The notes: a model not told the origin generated them from the sequence alone. A stretch of 64,000 nt of DNA from Natronospirillum operosum (GCF_004768465.1 NZ_SRMF01000006.1:62001-126000), one strand, 5' to 3'. Positions 29,440-38,754 are shown, counted from the first letter of the stretch. Translations and numbers: made by a program.

Positions 29440-30342
29440 GTGGCCCACAACCCCATAACCGTCGAGCTGATTCGCACCCTGGATGCCATTGATCGTCACG
29501 GCAGCTTCGCGGCAGCAGCGGAACATCTGCACAAGGTACCCTCGGCCCTGACCTATACGCTGCAGAAGTGCGAGCGGGATCTGGAGATAAAGCTGTTCGA
29601 CCGCAGCGGCCATCGGGCGGAATGGACCGAAGCCGCCCGACACATTCTAAGCGAGGGCAGACGCATCCTGGTGGCCATGGAGAATCTGGGCCACAGCGCC
29701 CAGCGCCTGGCGCAGGGCTGGACCACACAGTACGTAGTGGCACTGGACCATCTGCTCGACTTCGAACAGATAGTGCCGCTGCTGACCCGGGCCCACGAGG
29801 ACATTCCCTGGGTGCCGGTGCATGTGCGTCAGGGCACCCTGTCCGGCACCTGGGAACTGCTGCTGGAGCACGAGGCAGACCTGGTCGTCGCCCCACTGCA
29901 TTCCAAACCGGACGCCGGCAACATCGAGACCCGGCCCATCGGCACCATCCGCATGGTACTGGCGGTGGCGCGTGACCACCCGCTGGCGGCAGTCGACCGC
30001 CCCCTGACCGAAGACGACCTGCTGCCCTACCCCGTGGTCACCAATCAGGACACCGCGCGCCAGATCACCCCGCTGACCGCCGGTCTGCGCCAGCGGCGAC
30101 AGCAGTTGCTGGTACCGGATATGAGTACCAAGATCCTGGCCCAGAAGCGTGGCCTGGGCATCGGCTTTCTGCCCATGCACCGCATCCAGCAGGAGGTGTT
30201 GGGCGGCGACCTGATACTGAAATCACTGGCCAGCAATGACCAGGAACGGGAGATGACGCTGGTGGCGGGTTGGCGGCAGGGCGACAGCGACAAGACACAC
30301 CACTGGATGCTGGAGCATCTGGAGTTGTTGTCAATCAATTAA
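29440..30342 (+). CDS. LysR-family transcriptional regulator
   Basis: A 300-residue regulator. The N-terminal winged helix-turn-helix (IRTLDAIDRHGSFAAAAEHL, then PSALTYTLQKCERDLEIKLF) is typical of LysR proteins, and the remaining 210 residues are the periplasmic-binding-protein-like effector domain. It begins with GTG, supported by GGAG 5 nt upstream. It is divergent from the pirin gene, the normal arrangement for a LysR protein and its target. The effector is not predictable. Confidence 0.93.
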   Translation: MAHNPITVELIRTLDAIDRHGSFAAAAEHLHKVPSALTYTLQKCERDLEIKLFDRSGHRAEWTEAARHILSEGRRILVAMENLGHSAQRLAQGWTTQYVVALDHLLDFEQIVPLLTRAHEDIPWVPVHVRQGTLSGTWELLLEHEADLVVAPLHSKPDAGNIETRPIGTIRMVLAVARDHPLAAVDRPLTEDDLLPYPVVTNQDTARQITPLTAGLRQRRQQLLVPDMSTKILAQKRGLGIGFLPMHRIQQEVLGGDLILKSLASNDQEREMTLVAGWRQGDSDKTHHWMLEHLELLSIN

Positions 30343-30353
30343 GCAGCCACCTG

Positions 30354-30443
30354 GAATCGGCCAGGGGCTGGCCTCCCACAGCATCAGTAACCTGCAGTAG
30401 GAGCTCGCCCCGCGAGCGAATCGGCCAGGGGCTGGCCTCCCAC
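30354..30443. repeat. REP-type hairpins (family 2), three units
   Basis: Two minus-oriented copies (30354-30379 and 30418-30443) have the stem GGCCAG-GGG-CTGGCC. One plus-oriented unit (30397-30422) starts GTAGGAG with stem GCTCGC-CCC-GCGAGC and ends CGAATC. Read in the same direction the units share a GTrGGAG head and a GATTC-like tail, with different but paired stems. They resemble the Pseudomonas GTGGGAG-type REPs and lie between LysR and the AEC transporter. Confidence 0.7.
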
Positions 30444-30465
30444 GGCACCAGGAACCAGCGATAAA

Positions 30466-31413
30466 TCAAATCAACCCGGTCAGGCGCAGCACAAACAACC
30501 CCAGGGTGGTGCTGAACAGCGAGAACAGGGTGGTGATGACGATGATCTCGGCCGCCAGGTTGCCCCACTGGGTCATGGCTCGCGCCATGACGAAGCTGGC
30601 GGCAGCGGTTGGGGCAGCCATCATCAGGTAGAGAATACCCAGTTGCTCGCCCCGGAAACCGAGCCAGACCCCACCCAGCGCGGCCAGCGCAGGCAGCAGC
30701 ACCAGCTTGAACAGGGTTGCCCAGAGCACCAGCAGGCGGTTGCCCTTGAGGCTGCGCCAGCGCAGGCTGGCACCGATACAGAGCAGTGCGATAGGCAGCG
30801 TGAGGTCGGCCAGACCCTGCAAGGTGTTGTCGGCGAGATCCGGCATGGGCAGGCCGCTCAGCGACCAGGCCACGCCAGCCACCACACCGATCATCAGCGG
30901 GTTGCGTGCCATCTGCGACAGCATTCTGAGCGGTGCCACACCCTGCCCCTGCCCCAGTTGCAGCACCACCACAGAGGCCATGTTGTACAGAAAGGTCAGT
31001 ACGGCCAGATACAGTGACGCCAGCGGAATGGCCGAGGCCCCGAAAGCATTAACCACCATGGCCAACCCGACGATGCCCATGTTGCCGCGAAACGCGCCCT
31101 GAATGAACACGCCCCGGCTGGTGATGTCCCGCGTCAGTTGCGGCGTCAGAAACCACAGCAGCACAATGCTGCCCAGCGTAAACAACACCGCATAGGTGAT
31201 CAGATCACCCTGCCACACCTCGGTCAGTGGTGCCCGGGCAATGTTCAGAAACAACAGTGTGGGCAGACACCAGGTAAACACCAGATAGTTGCCGTCGGCA
31301 ATGAAGTCATCGCTGATGCGTTTGGTGCGGCGCAACAGCAGGCCAGCGATCAGCCAGATCAGAATTGGCAGTGTGGTGGAGAGCGAGAACAGGAGGTTGT
31401 CGAAGATACTCAC
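30466..31413 (-). CDS. AEC-family (auxin efflux carrier-like) transporter
   Basis: An inner-membrane protein of about 315 residues with ten predicted spans in two halves, matching the AEC family (PF03547). Family members export or take up organic acids, malonate or malate. The best start is GTG at 31413 (VSIFDNLLFSLSTTLPILIWLI), which gives the normal length; the frame is open 37 codons upstream, but those residues are polar and Pro-rich. No strong ribosome site is seen for either. The substrate is unknown. It is transcribed convergently to lysR. Confidence 0.88.
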   Translation of the reverse strand: MSIFDNLLFSLSTTLPILIWLIAGLLLRRTKRISDDFIADGNYLVFTWCLPTLLFLNIARAPLTEVWQGDLITYAVLFTLGSIVLLWFLTPQLTRDITSRGVFIQGAFRGNMGIVGLAMVVNAFGASAIPLASLYLAVLTFLYNMASVVVLQLGQGQGVAPLRMLSQMARNPLMIGVVAGVAWSLSGLPMPDLADNTLQGLADLTLPIALLCIGASLRWRSLKGNRLLVLWATLFKLVLLPALAALGGVWLGFRGEQLGILYLMMAAPTAAASFVMARAMTQWGNLAAEIIVITTLFSLFSTTLGLFVLRLTGLI

Positions 31414-31503
31414 GGTGTGGGGTCGGGGTTCCTTTCGGGGAATGGGCTGGCGTGGCGGCATTATACATCCAGTCGGCCACGCCTTACAGGGCAGCCCCGG
31501 GTT

Positions 31504-31616
31504 TGTAGCGCGGGGCGCAAGCAATTATCGGGACTTGCGTCCCTCGCTACAGGTAATTCATCGGGACTTGCGTCCCTCGCTACAGGTAATTCATCGGGAC
31601 TTGCGTCCCTCGCTAC
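31504..31616. repeat. Tandem array of REP hairpins (family 1)
   Basis: Three identical 24-bp units (31527-31550, 31560-31583, 31593-31616), inverted relative to those at 28287, are separated by an identical 9-bp spacer AGGTAATTC, giving a 33-bp tandem period. A degenerate opposite unit (GTAGCGCGGGGCGCAAGC) begins at 31505. The last unit abuts the stop codon of the downstream clsC-like gene, so it was inserted or amplified right at the coding end. Confidence 0.8.
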
Positions 31617-33241
31617 TAGAGCAAAAACTCGATAGGCAGGAGGGTGTAGAGCCCGATGCGAAAGCGTTGCCACCAACTGCTGTCCGGATCATAGTTGGCG
31701 ATGGCAGTGGCCTCGGAGCCCGGGCTGTCGACGTCAGGTTCTTCCACCCAGAGCTTGTCGCCGTTCTCTTCCAGCACCACTCTCCAGGCCAGGCGGTTTT
31801 TCATCGGCTCCATCCAGTCGAGAATTTGCGCGGCAAGCTCGGGGCTCTCTATCAACAGGCCGATTTCAGTGTTGTGCTCGAACGACCGGGGGTCCATGTT
31901 CACCGAACCAATAAACACGCGCTCCCGGTCAAACACCCAGACTTTGGCATGCAGGGTCACCTGTTCGGTCAGCACCGACTGCCAGGGTTCGTCGTTGGCA
32001 TCTTCATACAGCGACCAGGGCGTGGGCTGCACTTCCCACAGGCGTATTCCGGCCTCCAGCAACTCCCGGCGGTACGGCGCATAACCACTGTGCACAATGG
32101 GCATGTTGTTGGCGGCCAGTGAGTTGGTCAGCAAGTCAATCTCAATGCCACGGTCAATCAGATCCAGAAGAATATCGGTGCCTTCCTCGCCGGGCACAAA
32201 ATAGGGTGTGACAAACAGTGCCTCGTGCTGTGTTGGAGTGATCTCGGACAGCAGGCGTGGCATCAGATGGCCGGTGATGTCACCGGCCGGGCGCAGGATC
32301 TTGCCGGGGTCATCCACATAGAGTGTTGCCGGCGCCCAGATGAAATCACCATCATCCCATTGCCAGGAGGTTCTTTGCTCCGGCAGCCCGCTGGCAAACT
32401 CCTCGCGAATAGTATTCAGGGAGGTGCCATAGCGACCCAGGCTCACCCGGGATGCCTCACTGGCCAGTTGATGATTCCAGTACAGATCGAAGGCACCGGA
32501 AATATCCCGGGTAACCGACCCCAGCGTCAGTACATCCAGATCAAGGAAGATGCGTTCGGGTGAAGCCTCATAATAGGCATCCCCGGTGTTGCGGCCGCCG
32601 ATTATGCCTACCTGGTTGTCGGCCACGAAGGCCTTGTTGTGCATCCGTCGATGCACACGGGCGAAATGGGTCAGGTAGTTCAGGCGCCAGGCCGGGCGCA
32701 ACGGGAAGGGGTTGAAAATGCGCACTTCGATATTGTCATGGGTGGCCAGCGAGGCCAGCCATGCCGAGGGGTAATCATTGCCCCAGTCGTCCACCAGCAG
32801 GCGCACCTGCACACCGCGATCAGCCGCCTCCAGCAGGTGGGCGAGCAAGACCCGGGAACTGGTCTGATCCAGCAGCTCGAAGGCCTGCACATCCAGCGAG
32901 TACTCGGCCTTGCGGGCCAGAGTCAGACGGGCTTCCAGTGCGTCCGGACCTTCCTTCAACAGCAGGAAACCGCTTTCAGCCGGCCCTGAGGCCAGTACCC
33001 TGTCTTCGCCATACACTTCAATCAAACGCTGAGTCAGGCAAGAGGCTTCGGTTTCCGTGGGTGCAAACTCGATCGGGCGACTGCCCACATCCGGCAGCGC
33101 GGTGCAGGCAGTCAGCAGAGCCAGTACAGCACCTGTAACCGCGACTCTGCAACTGTCATTCAGGAAGCGGGGAACACGGAACCTGCTGAGGGAATAACCG
33201 GCGCACCGAAACAAAGCCAGCAATGAAAAAGGCATCCTCAT
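31616..33241 (-). CDS. Phospholipase D-type lipoprotein, cardiolipin synthase C-like (second of pair)
   Basis: An exported enzyme of about 541 residues with two HxKx4D active sites: RRMHNKAFVADNQVGIIGG (about 195-215) and LHAKVWVFDRERVFIGSVN (about 430-450). It closely resembles the upstream tandem copy and E. coli ClsC/YmdC, which makes cardiolipin from phosphatidylglycerol and phosphatidylethanolamine. A lipobox LTAC follows a hydrophobic segment, so the enzyme is probably membrane-anchored in the periplasm. Start uncertain: ATG 33241 is used here, but an in-frame ATG at 33310 overlaps the stop of the upstream gene (TGATG), suggesting coupling. Either start gives an unusually long N-region before the lipobox. 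Confidence 0.85.
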   Translation of the reverse strand: MRMPFSLLALFRCAGYSLSRFRVPRFLNDSCRVAVTGAVLALLTACTALPDVGSRPIEFAPTETEASCLTQRLIEVYGEDRVLASGPAESGFLLLKEGPDALEARLTLARKAEYSLDVQAFELLDQTSSRVLLAHLLEAADRGVQVRLLVDDWGNDYPSAWLASLATHDNIEVRIFNPFPLRPAWRLNYLTHFARVHRRMHNKAFVADNQVGIIGGRNTGDAYYEASPERIFLDLDVLTLGSVTRDISGAFDLYWNHQLASEASRVSLGRYGTSLNTIREEFASGLPEQRTSWQWDDGDFIWAPATLYVDDPGKILRPAGDITGHLMPRLLSEITPTQHEALFVTPYFVPGEEGTDILLDLIDRGIEIDLLTNSLAANNMPIVHSGYAPYRRELLEAGIRLWEVQPTPWSLYEDANDEPWQSVLTEQVTLHAKVWVFDRERVFIGSVNMDPRSFEHNTEIGLLIESPELAAQILDWMEPMKNRLAWRVVLEENGDKLWVEEPDVDSPGSEATAIANYDPDSSWWQRFRIGLYTLLPIEFLL

Positions 33242-33309
33242 GATCGGACCGTCTGCTTCCTGCAACACAAAAGAGGCAGTATATCCTGTTGAACAACACA
33301 CTGTCGGCA

Positions 33310-34932
33310 TCAGAGCAGTGACTCAATTGGCAAAAATGTATAAAGACTGATGCTGAAACGGCGCCACCAGCTGCTTTCGGGGTCGTAGTTGGCGATGGCG
33401 GTTGCTTCGGCACCCGGGCCTTCCAGGTCCAGGTCCGGCATGCGCAGCCAGGCCTTGTCGCCGCTCTCGTCCAGTTCCACCCGCCAGGCCAGGTGGTTCT
33501 TGAGCGGTTCGATCCAGTCCAGGATCTGGCTGGCCAGCTCCGGACTGTCGATCAGCACGCCGATTTCGGTATTGTGCTGCATCGAGCGCGGGTCCATGTT
33601 CAGGGAACCGATGAAAACCCGTTCCCGGTCCATTACCCAGACCTTGGCATGCAGCGTCACCCGGTCTGCCATGGCCGAACGCCAGGGGATGGCAGTACTG
33701 CCGCTTTCATAGCGGGTCCAGGGGGTGGGCTGTACCTCCCACAGCCGCACGCCATGCGCCAGCAGTTCCCGTCGATAGGGTGCATAGCCGCTGTGTGCTA
33801 TCGGCACATTGTTGGCAGCCAGAGAGTTGGTCAACAGGTCAATACGCAGGCCGGCACGCGTGGCTGCCGTCAACACATCGGTACCATCCTGCCCCGGCAC
33901 GAAATAGGGCGTCACAAAGAGCACCTCGTTACGGGTTGCTGCCAGCTCCGGCATCATCTGCGGCATCAGATGCCCGGTATCGTCGCGCGAAGAGCGCAGC
34001 AACTTGCCGGGGTCATCCACATAGACCCGCGCCGGCGCCCAGACCACGGGCTTGTCCTCCCAGCGCCAGTCTGCAACTGTGGCCTGGTACGCCTCCACCT
34101 GCGGCAGCAAGTCGGCCTGAATGCGCGCCAGCGAGGAACGTGTGCGCCCCTGACTCACCTGCACTGCGTCCACCGCCAACTGGTGATTCCAGTACGCATC
34201 GAACGCCTCCGACAGCGCCTGTGATGCCGGACCCAGCGTCAGTACATCCAGATCCAGAAACAGGTGCTCGGCTTCCGCTTCGAAATAGATGTCACCCAGG
34301 TTACGACCGCCGATGATGCCGACGCGGTTGTCCACCACAAAAACCTTGTTGTGCATGCGGCGGTGCACACTGGCAAAGCGGGTCAGATAGTTCAGGCCAC
34401 GGCTGAAGCGCATGGGATAGGGATTGAAAATACGAATATCAAAGTTGTCATGGCTGGCCAGTGTGGCCAGCCAGGCACTGGGAAACTCATTGTCAAAATC
34501 GTCGGTAAGCAGCCGCACGGCCACGCCACGCTCGGCGGCAGCCAGCAGATGCGCCAGTATCAGATGTGTGCTCGGCTCATCCTTGAACTGGTAGGTCTGA
34601 ATCACGATGGAGTGCTCGGCCTGCTGAATCAGCGCCAGCCGGGCCGCCAGGGCTTCGGGTCCGCCCTTTAGCAGCAGAAAGCCGCTTTCCGCAGCATCCG
34701 CTTGCAGAATGCGCTCGGCGCCGAACGCATCCAGCAACGACTGGGTCAGTGCCGCCTCGTCAGTATCTTCGGGCGTCCATTGCAGCGACCGGCTGCCCAC
34801 TTCCGGCAGGGAGACGCAGCCACTCAGCAACACGGCAACAAATATCGCCAGGAGCCCGTGCCACAGAGGCAAGACCCGGCGCAAACGCAATATCGGGTTC
34901 GGCGGCCCGATATCCGGCAGAACCATGAGCAT
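33310..34932 (-). CDS. Phospholipase D-type lipoprotein, cardiolipin synthase C-like (first of pair)
   Basis: A 540-residue tandem homologue of the next gene downstream. It has a signal peptide with lipobox LSGC near residue 39 and two HKD sites, RRMHNKVFVVDNRVGIIGG and LHAKVWVMDRERVFIGSLN, each followed by the conserved Asn and Glu region. As a ClsC-like enzyme it would condense or transfer phosphatidyl groups in the inner membrane, facing the periplasm. The shared phrases NKxFVxDNxVGIIGGRN and SLAANNxPIxHSGYAPYR show that the pair arose by duplication and then diverged, most at the N-termini. Confidence 0.87.
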   Translation of the reverse strand: MLMVLPDIGPPNPILRLRRVLPLWHGLLAIFVAVLLSGCVSLPEVGSRSLQWTPEDTDEAALTQSLLDAFGAERILQADAAESGFLLLKGGPEALAARLALIQQAEHSIVIQTYQFKDEPSTHLILAHLLAAAERGVAVRLLTDDFDNEFPSAWLATLASHDNFDIRIFNPYPMRFSRGLNYLTRFASVHRRMHNKVFVVDNRVGIIGGRNLGDIYFEAEAEHLFLDLDVLTLGPASQALSEAFDAYWNHQLAVDAVQVSQGRTRSSLARIQADLLPQVEAYQATVADWRWEDKPVVWAPARVYVDDPGKLLRSSRDDTGHLMPQMMPELAATRNEVLFVTPYFVPGQDGTDVLTAATRAGLRIDLLTNSLAANNVPIAHSGYAPYRRELLAHGVRLWEVQPTPWTRYESGSTAIPWRSAMADRVTLHAKVWVMDRERVFIGSLNMDPRSMQHNTEIGVLIDSPELASQILDWIEPLKNHLAWRVELDESGDKAWLRMPDLDLEGPGAEATAIANYDPESSWWRRFSISLYTFLPIESLL

Positions 34933-35049
34933 CCATTCCTGTCAAAACCCCAAAGAGGTCGGCATTTTAGTCAGGAGTAGCCCCGCAACGACAGAGCGCT
35001 TTGTCACAAGATGCAAAAAAGACCTGACGGTGATTTTCCGACAGGCACA

Positions 35050-35075
35050 AAAAAGCCGGCTTGCGCCGGCTTTTT
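35050..35075 (-). terminator. Bidirectional intrinsic terminator downstream of the porin gene
   Basis: A perfect 11-bp stem AAAAAGCCGGC/GCCGGCTTTTT with loop TTGC, giving a T-run on both strands. It lies 24 bp after the porin stop and before the ClsC-like operon. Confidence 0.9.
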
Positions 35076-35082
35076 AAGCAGT

Positions 35083-35100
35083 ATCTGACTTAAGTCAGAT
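35083..35100. repeat. Perfect 18-bp palindrome at the porin stop codon
   Basis: ATCTGACTTAAGTCAGAT is fully self-complementary and its last base belongs to the porin TAA. It may strengthen 3' end protection together with the terminator just beyond it. Confidence 0.6.
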
Positions 35101-36290
35101 TAGAAGCTGTATTTAGCGAACATTTCAACTTCGTTCTTCACGCCACCGTCAAAGTAGTCGTCACCCTGGTTGGTGTACTCGGCACCAAATACAACGCCAG
35201 AGTCAAAGGTGTAATCACCACCCAGAACCAGTTTCAGGTCAGCGTCTTGGTTTTCGTTGTAACCGCTGTCAGTGAAGCCTTCCAGACCATAGTTGACTTC
35301 TGCGAATGCACCGTAAGGGCCTTCAGCATAAGACAGCTTGGCGAAGACAAAGCCAGCATCGATTTCAGCTGCCAGAGCCTCATAACCGCCTTCTACGGTG
35401 AACGGAGCGAATTCAGCTACCGCGCCACCACGAACCAGCAGAGTATCGCTGTCGCTTTCCAGCGCGTCACGGTCGGTCAGCAGCAGGAATACAGACAGCT
35501 CGTCAGTAGCCTGAACGTCAGCCTTGACTGCGAAGACACCGCGATCGTCATCACCAGCACCAGCAGTAGTTACTACATCGTTGGAAATCTGACGATAAAC
35601 CGCTGTCAGGGTAACCATGTCGACCGGAGTTGCAACGGTACCCAGACCGAAGGTGAACTCGGCGTCCTGCATGCCATCAGGAGCATCCAGAGCCTCACGG
35701 TACTGGACGTCAGCCCAGACTTCTGCTACATCGAGATCCTGGTTCAGGGCAGCGGCGAAACCGAAAGGATGTCCAGCATTACCTTCGGCCTGAACGCGCA
35801 GACCCAGGTCATCAACGCTGTAACGGAAAGCCGCGTCAACACCAATGCGTGTTTCGTCGTCTTCACCGAACATTTCGTTTTCGTCAGTCAGGTCTTCATA
35901 CAGGCCAGCTGTATCAGTGATACGACCGATCTGACCAAAAGAGAACGGACCTTCGTCAACACGCAGGTTGTCTACCCAGATGCCGGCTTCGCCTTCGACC
36001 AATTCAATGCCGTTGTGCTCTTCATCTTCATCGACACCAGCGATGATGTCACCGCTGAACGGGCCATTGGATACAGACCAGGTCGCAGTAAAGTTGTACC
36101 AGTCGTCGTCGGCAGAATGGTAGCCCGGAAGACCGTGCATCCGACGCTCGTTTTCAAAGTCCAGCGTGGTGTTCACTTTCAGATCGGCACTGAAGTCGAC
36201 ATCAAATGTGGTGTCTGCAGCGGCCTGACCGGCAATGGCCAGAGCCAGAGCAGATACAGCAAAACCAGAAGCAAGTTTAATGGATTTCAT
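35100..36290 (-). CDS. Gram-negative outer-membrane porin
   Basis: A 396-residue outer-membrane protein. The signal peptide MKSIKLASGFAVSALALAIA ends with cleavage after GQAAA. The mature part is acidic, with alternating beta-strand pattern and a terminal Phe (FAKYSF), the sorting signal for outer-membrane barrels. It probably forms a general diffusion channel of the Gram-negative porin class. The start has GGGG 8 nt upstream. A terminator and a palindrome follow. Codon use looks strongly optimised, as for an abundant protein. Pore selectivity is not evident. Confidence 0.88.
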   Translation of the reverse strand: MKSIKLASGFAVSALALAIAGQAAADTTFDVDFSADLKVNTTLDFENERRMHGLPGYHSADDDWYNFTATWSVSNGPFSGDIIAGVDEDEEHNGIELVEGEAGIWVDNLRVDEGPFSFGQIGRITDTAGLYEDLTDENEMFGEDDETRIGVDAAFRYSVDDLGLRVQAEGNAGHPFGFAAALNQDLDVAEVWADVQYREALDAPDGMQDAEFTFGLGTVATPVDMVTLTAVYRQISNDVVTTAGAGDDDRGVFAVKADVQATDELSVFLLLTDRDALESDSDTLLVRGGAVAEFAPFTVEGGYEALAAEIDAGFVFAKLSYAEGPYGAFAEVNYGLEGFTDSGYNENQDADLKLVLGGDYTFDSGVVFGAEYTNQGDDYFDGGVKNEVEMFAKYSF

Positions 36291-36398
36291 TCAAGATTCC
36301 CCTTTTTTTTTCATGAAGCTGATCCGACAGAACCAGACTCCTTTGGTTGGCGGTTGCAGCAACCACCGATTCTTATCGTTATTCAGTTTGCAGCAGCC

Positions 36399-36426
36399 AT
36401 ATTACACGGCCATTACAAAATTGAAA
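36399..36426 (-). promoter_or_regulatory. Possible porin promoter
   Basis: On the minus strand, TTTCAA (36426-36421) and TAATAT (36404-36399) are 16 nt apart, about 110 nt before the porin start. The -35 is weak. The 5' leader contains a long A-run next to the ribosome site. Confidence 0.35.
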
Positions 36427-36556
36427 CCCCTGATCGCAACCCTGCGAAACCGTGCCGTTCCATTGTCAATGGCACGTCAGGCGCCTGAACGTGATGCTAT
36501 CTCACCAGAGAATTTTTTGATGGTCAACGGTTTTTTCGGCTGAATTTGGCTTTTTA

Positions 36557-36575
36557 AGGCCCATTTCATGGGCCT
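36557..36575. other. Hairpin in the dapB-porin gap
   Basis: AGGCCCAT-TTC-ATGGGCCT is a perfect 8-bp stem. On the plus strand a T6 run follows seven bases later; on the minus strand, where dapB would need a stop, no T-run follows. The rest of this 425-bp gap (36291-36715) shows only the porin promoter region. Confidence 0.45.
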
Positions 36576-36715
36576 CCTGGCGGTTTTTTGTTCAATTCGC
36601 GGATTAAATGGCGGAAGAAAGCCAGTACAGGCTCATGTAAACGCTTGCTTATCGGCTTTATTGAGCGCTCACAGGCCGCGAATATCCACTCTTGAAGTCA
36701 TTTCTCAACAGTTAT

Positions 36716-37513
36716 TCAAATACCGAGTACATCCCGCATGGTGTAAAGGTCGGCCGGCCTGCTGTGCAGCCAGCGTGCTGCGCGCAGTGCACCCCGGGCA
36801 AACGTCATGCGGCTGCTGGCCTTGTGGCCAATTTCGATGCGCTCGCCATCGGCCGCATAGATGACCGTGTGATCTCCCACCACATCACCGCCACGCAGGG
36901 TCGCAAAGCCGATGGTCTCCTGTCGGCGCGGGCCTTCGGCGCCTTCACGGCCGTAGACAGCGCACTCTTGCAGGTTGCGTTCCAGGCCTCGGGCGGCAGC
37001 TTCGCCCAGGGCCAGCGCCGTGCCTGAGGGTGCATCGACCTTGTGCCGATGATGCATCTCGACGATTTCGACGTCGTAGTCATCGCCCAGGATGCGCGCG
37101 GCCTGCTCGACCAGTTGGGTGAGCACGGTAACGCCGACTGACATGTTGGGCGCGAAAACAAGGGGTATATGTGATGCGGCCTCGGTCACGGCGGCTTTCT
37201 GCGCCTCGGACAAGCCGGTGGTGCCGATCACCAGGCCAAAACCCTTGTCGCGGCAGATCCGCAGGTGGGTTTCGGTGGCGGCTGGCAGGGTGAAGTCAAT
37301 CACTATGTCGATATCAGTCAGCGCCTCGAGGCTGTCGAGCAGCAGGATGCCGGTTTCGCCCAGGCCACACAGGTGCCCGATATCCTGCCCGAGCAGGGGG
37401 CTGTCAGGGCGGTCGGTGGCGCCGGCCAGGGTGAGGTCTTCGGCCTGGTGCACCAACTGTACCAGGGTGCGTCCCATGCGGCCGGTGGCGCCGGTTATCG
37501 CAACTCTAACCAT
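36716..37513 (-). CDS. dapB: 4-hydroxy-tetrahydrodipicolinate reductase
   Basis: A 265-residue NAD(P)H-dependent reductase of the diaminopimelate/lysine pathway. The nucleotide-binding GATGRMGRTL is at residues 8-17. The catalytic His pair and Lys appear in EMHHRHKVDAPSGTA, with the usual SGTA substrate loop. AGGA lies 8 nt before the start. It follows dnaJ by 110 bp, the normal gammaproteobacterial order, but the carAB genes that often come next are replaced here by a porin. Confidence 0.96.
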   Translation of the reverse strand: MVRVAITGATGRMGRTLVQLVHQAEDLTLAGATDRPDSPLLGQDIGHLCGLGETGILLLDSLEALTDIDIVIDFTLPAATETHLRICRDKGFGLVIGTTGLSEAQKAAVTEAASHIPLVFAPNMSVGVTVLTQLVEQAARILGDDYDVEIVEMHHRHKVDAPSGTALALGEAAARGLERNLQECAVYGREGAEGPRRQETIGFATLRGGDVVGDHTVIYAADGERIEIGHKASSRMTFARGALRAARWLHSRPADLYTMRDVLGI

Positions 37514-37542
37514 CTGAATATTCCTGAAATTCGGTGGCTATC

Positions 37543-37620
37543 AAGTAGACAGTTGACAGTGCACAGTAAGAAAGCGGAGGAGCACTGCCTACTACTGTCG
37601 ACTGTCATCTGTCGACTACC
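37543..37620. repeat. GTCGAC-type inverted-repeat element, copy b
   Basis: A 78-bp element between dnaJ and dapB. The left end AGTAGACAGTTGACAGTG and the right end (inverted GTAGTCGACAGATGACAGTC) match over about 25 bp, with a short unrelated middle. It belongs with copies a, c and d. Confidence 0.6.
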
Positions 37621-37623
37621 TAT

Positions 37624-38754
37624 CTACATGTCTTCGAAGAACTTTTTCACGCCGTCAAACCAGGAGTTTTTGCGCGGCGAGTTGCTGCTGTTCTTGCGGT
37701 CCAGGGTGGCCTGGAATTCGCGCAGCAGTTCTTTCTGCTTTTCGTTCAGCTTGACCGGGGTTTCGACCACGACCCGGCACATCAGGTCGCCCCTGGGGCC
37801 GCCGCGTACCGGGGTGACGCCCTTGCCACGCAGGCGGAACAGCTTGCCGCTCTGGGTTTCTACCGGAATCTTGAGCTTGACCCGGCCATCCAGGGTGGGC
37901 ACTTCGAGCTCGCCACCAAGCGCCGCATCCACAAAGGAGATCGGCACTTCGCAATACAGGTTGCTGCCATCGCGCTGGAACAGCGAGTGCTCCTTGACGA
38001 TGACCTGTACATAAAGATCGCCCGCCGGGCCGCCCTTGGCGCCGGCTTCGCCTTCGCCGCTGAGACGAATGCGATCGCCGGTATCGACACCGGCCGGAAT
38101 CTTCACATTGAGGGTGCGGGTTTCTTCCTTCACGCCACGGCCACGGCAGTCCATGCAGGGGTCTTCAATCACCTGGCCGCTGCCGCCACAGGCGTGGCAG
38201 GTCTGCTGTACAGCAAAGAAACCCTGCTGCATGCGTACCGTGCCGGTGCCATGACAGACACCACAGGTCTTGGGGCTGGTGCCGGGCTTGGCACCGGTGC
38301 CGTCACAGGTGCCACAGCCGACCAGGGTCGGTACGCGGATGGTCTTTTCGACTCCGCGTACGGCTTCTTCCAGGGTCAGTTCCAGGTTGTAGCGCAGATC
38401 GGACCCGCGGCGGGCGGAAGATCGACGGCCACCGCCGCCGGCAGCACCAAAGATGTCACCAAACACGTCGCCAAAGATATCGCTGAAGCTGCTGTGCCCA
38501 GCGCCACCGCCAAAGCCACCGGCTTGGCCGTCAACCCCGGCATGTCCAAACTGATCATAGGCCTGGCGTTTTTCCGCGTCCGCCAGTACTTCATAGGCTT
38601 CGCTGGCTTCCTTGAACTTGGCCTCGGCTTCCGGGTTATCCTGGTTGCGGTCCGGGTGGAACTTCATCGCCAGCCGACGGTAGGCTTTCTTGATGTCCTT
38701 TTCGTCGGCGCTGCGATCCACGCCCAGGATTTCGTAGTAGTCGCGTTTGGACAT
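37624..38754 (-). CDS. dnaJ: Chaperone protein DnaJ
   Basis: The 376-residue Hsp40 cochaperone that delivers clients to DnaK and stimulates its ATPase. It has a J domain (1-70) with the HPD triad in KFHPDRN. A Gly/Phe-rich segment (75-125) follows, then the zinc domain with four CxxCxGxG repeats ([32 protein letters not shown]). A C-terminal client-binding region completes it. It follows dnaK by 173 bp, a gap that holds a GTCGAC-type repeat. Confidence 0.98.
   Translation of the reverse strand: MSKRDYYEILGVDRSADEKDIKKAYRRLAMKFHPDRNQDNPEAEAKFKEASEAYEVLADAEKRQAYDQFGHAGVDGQAGGFGGGAGHSSFSDIFGDVFGDIFGAAGGGGRRSSARRGSDLRYNLELTLEEAVRGVEKTIRVPTLVGCGTCDGTGAKPGTSPKTCGVCHGTGTVRMQQGFFAVQQTCHACGGSGQVIEDPCMDCRGRGVKEETRTLNVKIPAGVDTGDRIRLSGEGEAGAKGGPAGDLYVQVIVKEHSLFQRDGSNLYCEVPISFVDAALGGELEVPTLDGRVKLKIPVETQSGKLFRLRGKGVTPVRGGPRGDLMCRVVVETPVKLNEKQKELLREFQATLDRKNSSNSPRKNSWFDGVKKFFEDM

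Noticed and set aside
31504-31616. CRISPR-like repeat array
   Set aside because: Spacers are only 9 bp and identical, the repeats are REP hairpins, and no cas gene is present.
36557-36590. dapB terminator
   Set aside because: The hairpin is strong, but the only T-run is on the plus strand, while dapB is transcribed on the minus strand.
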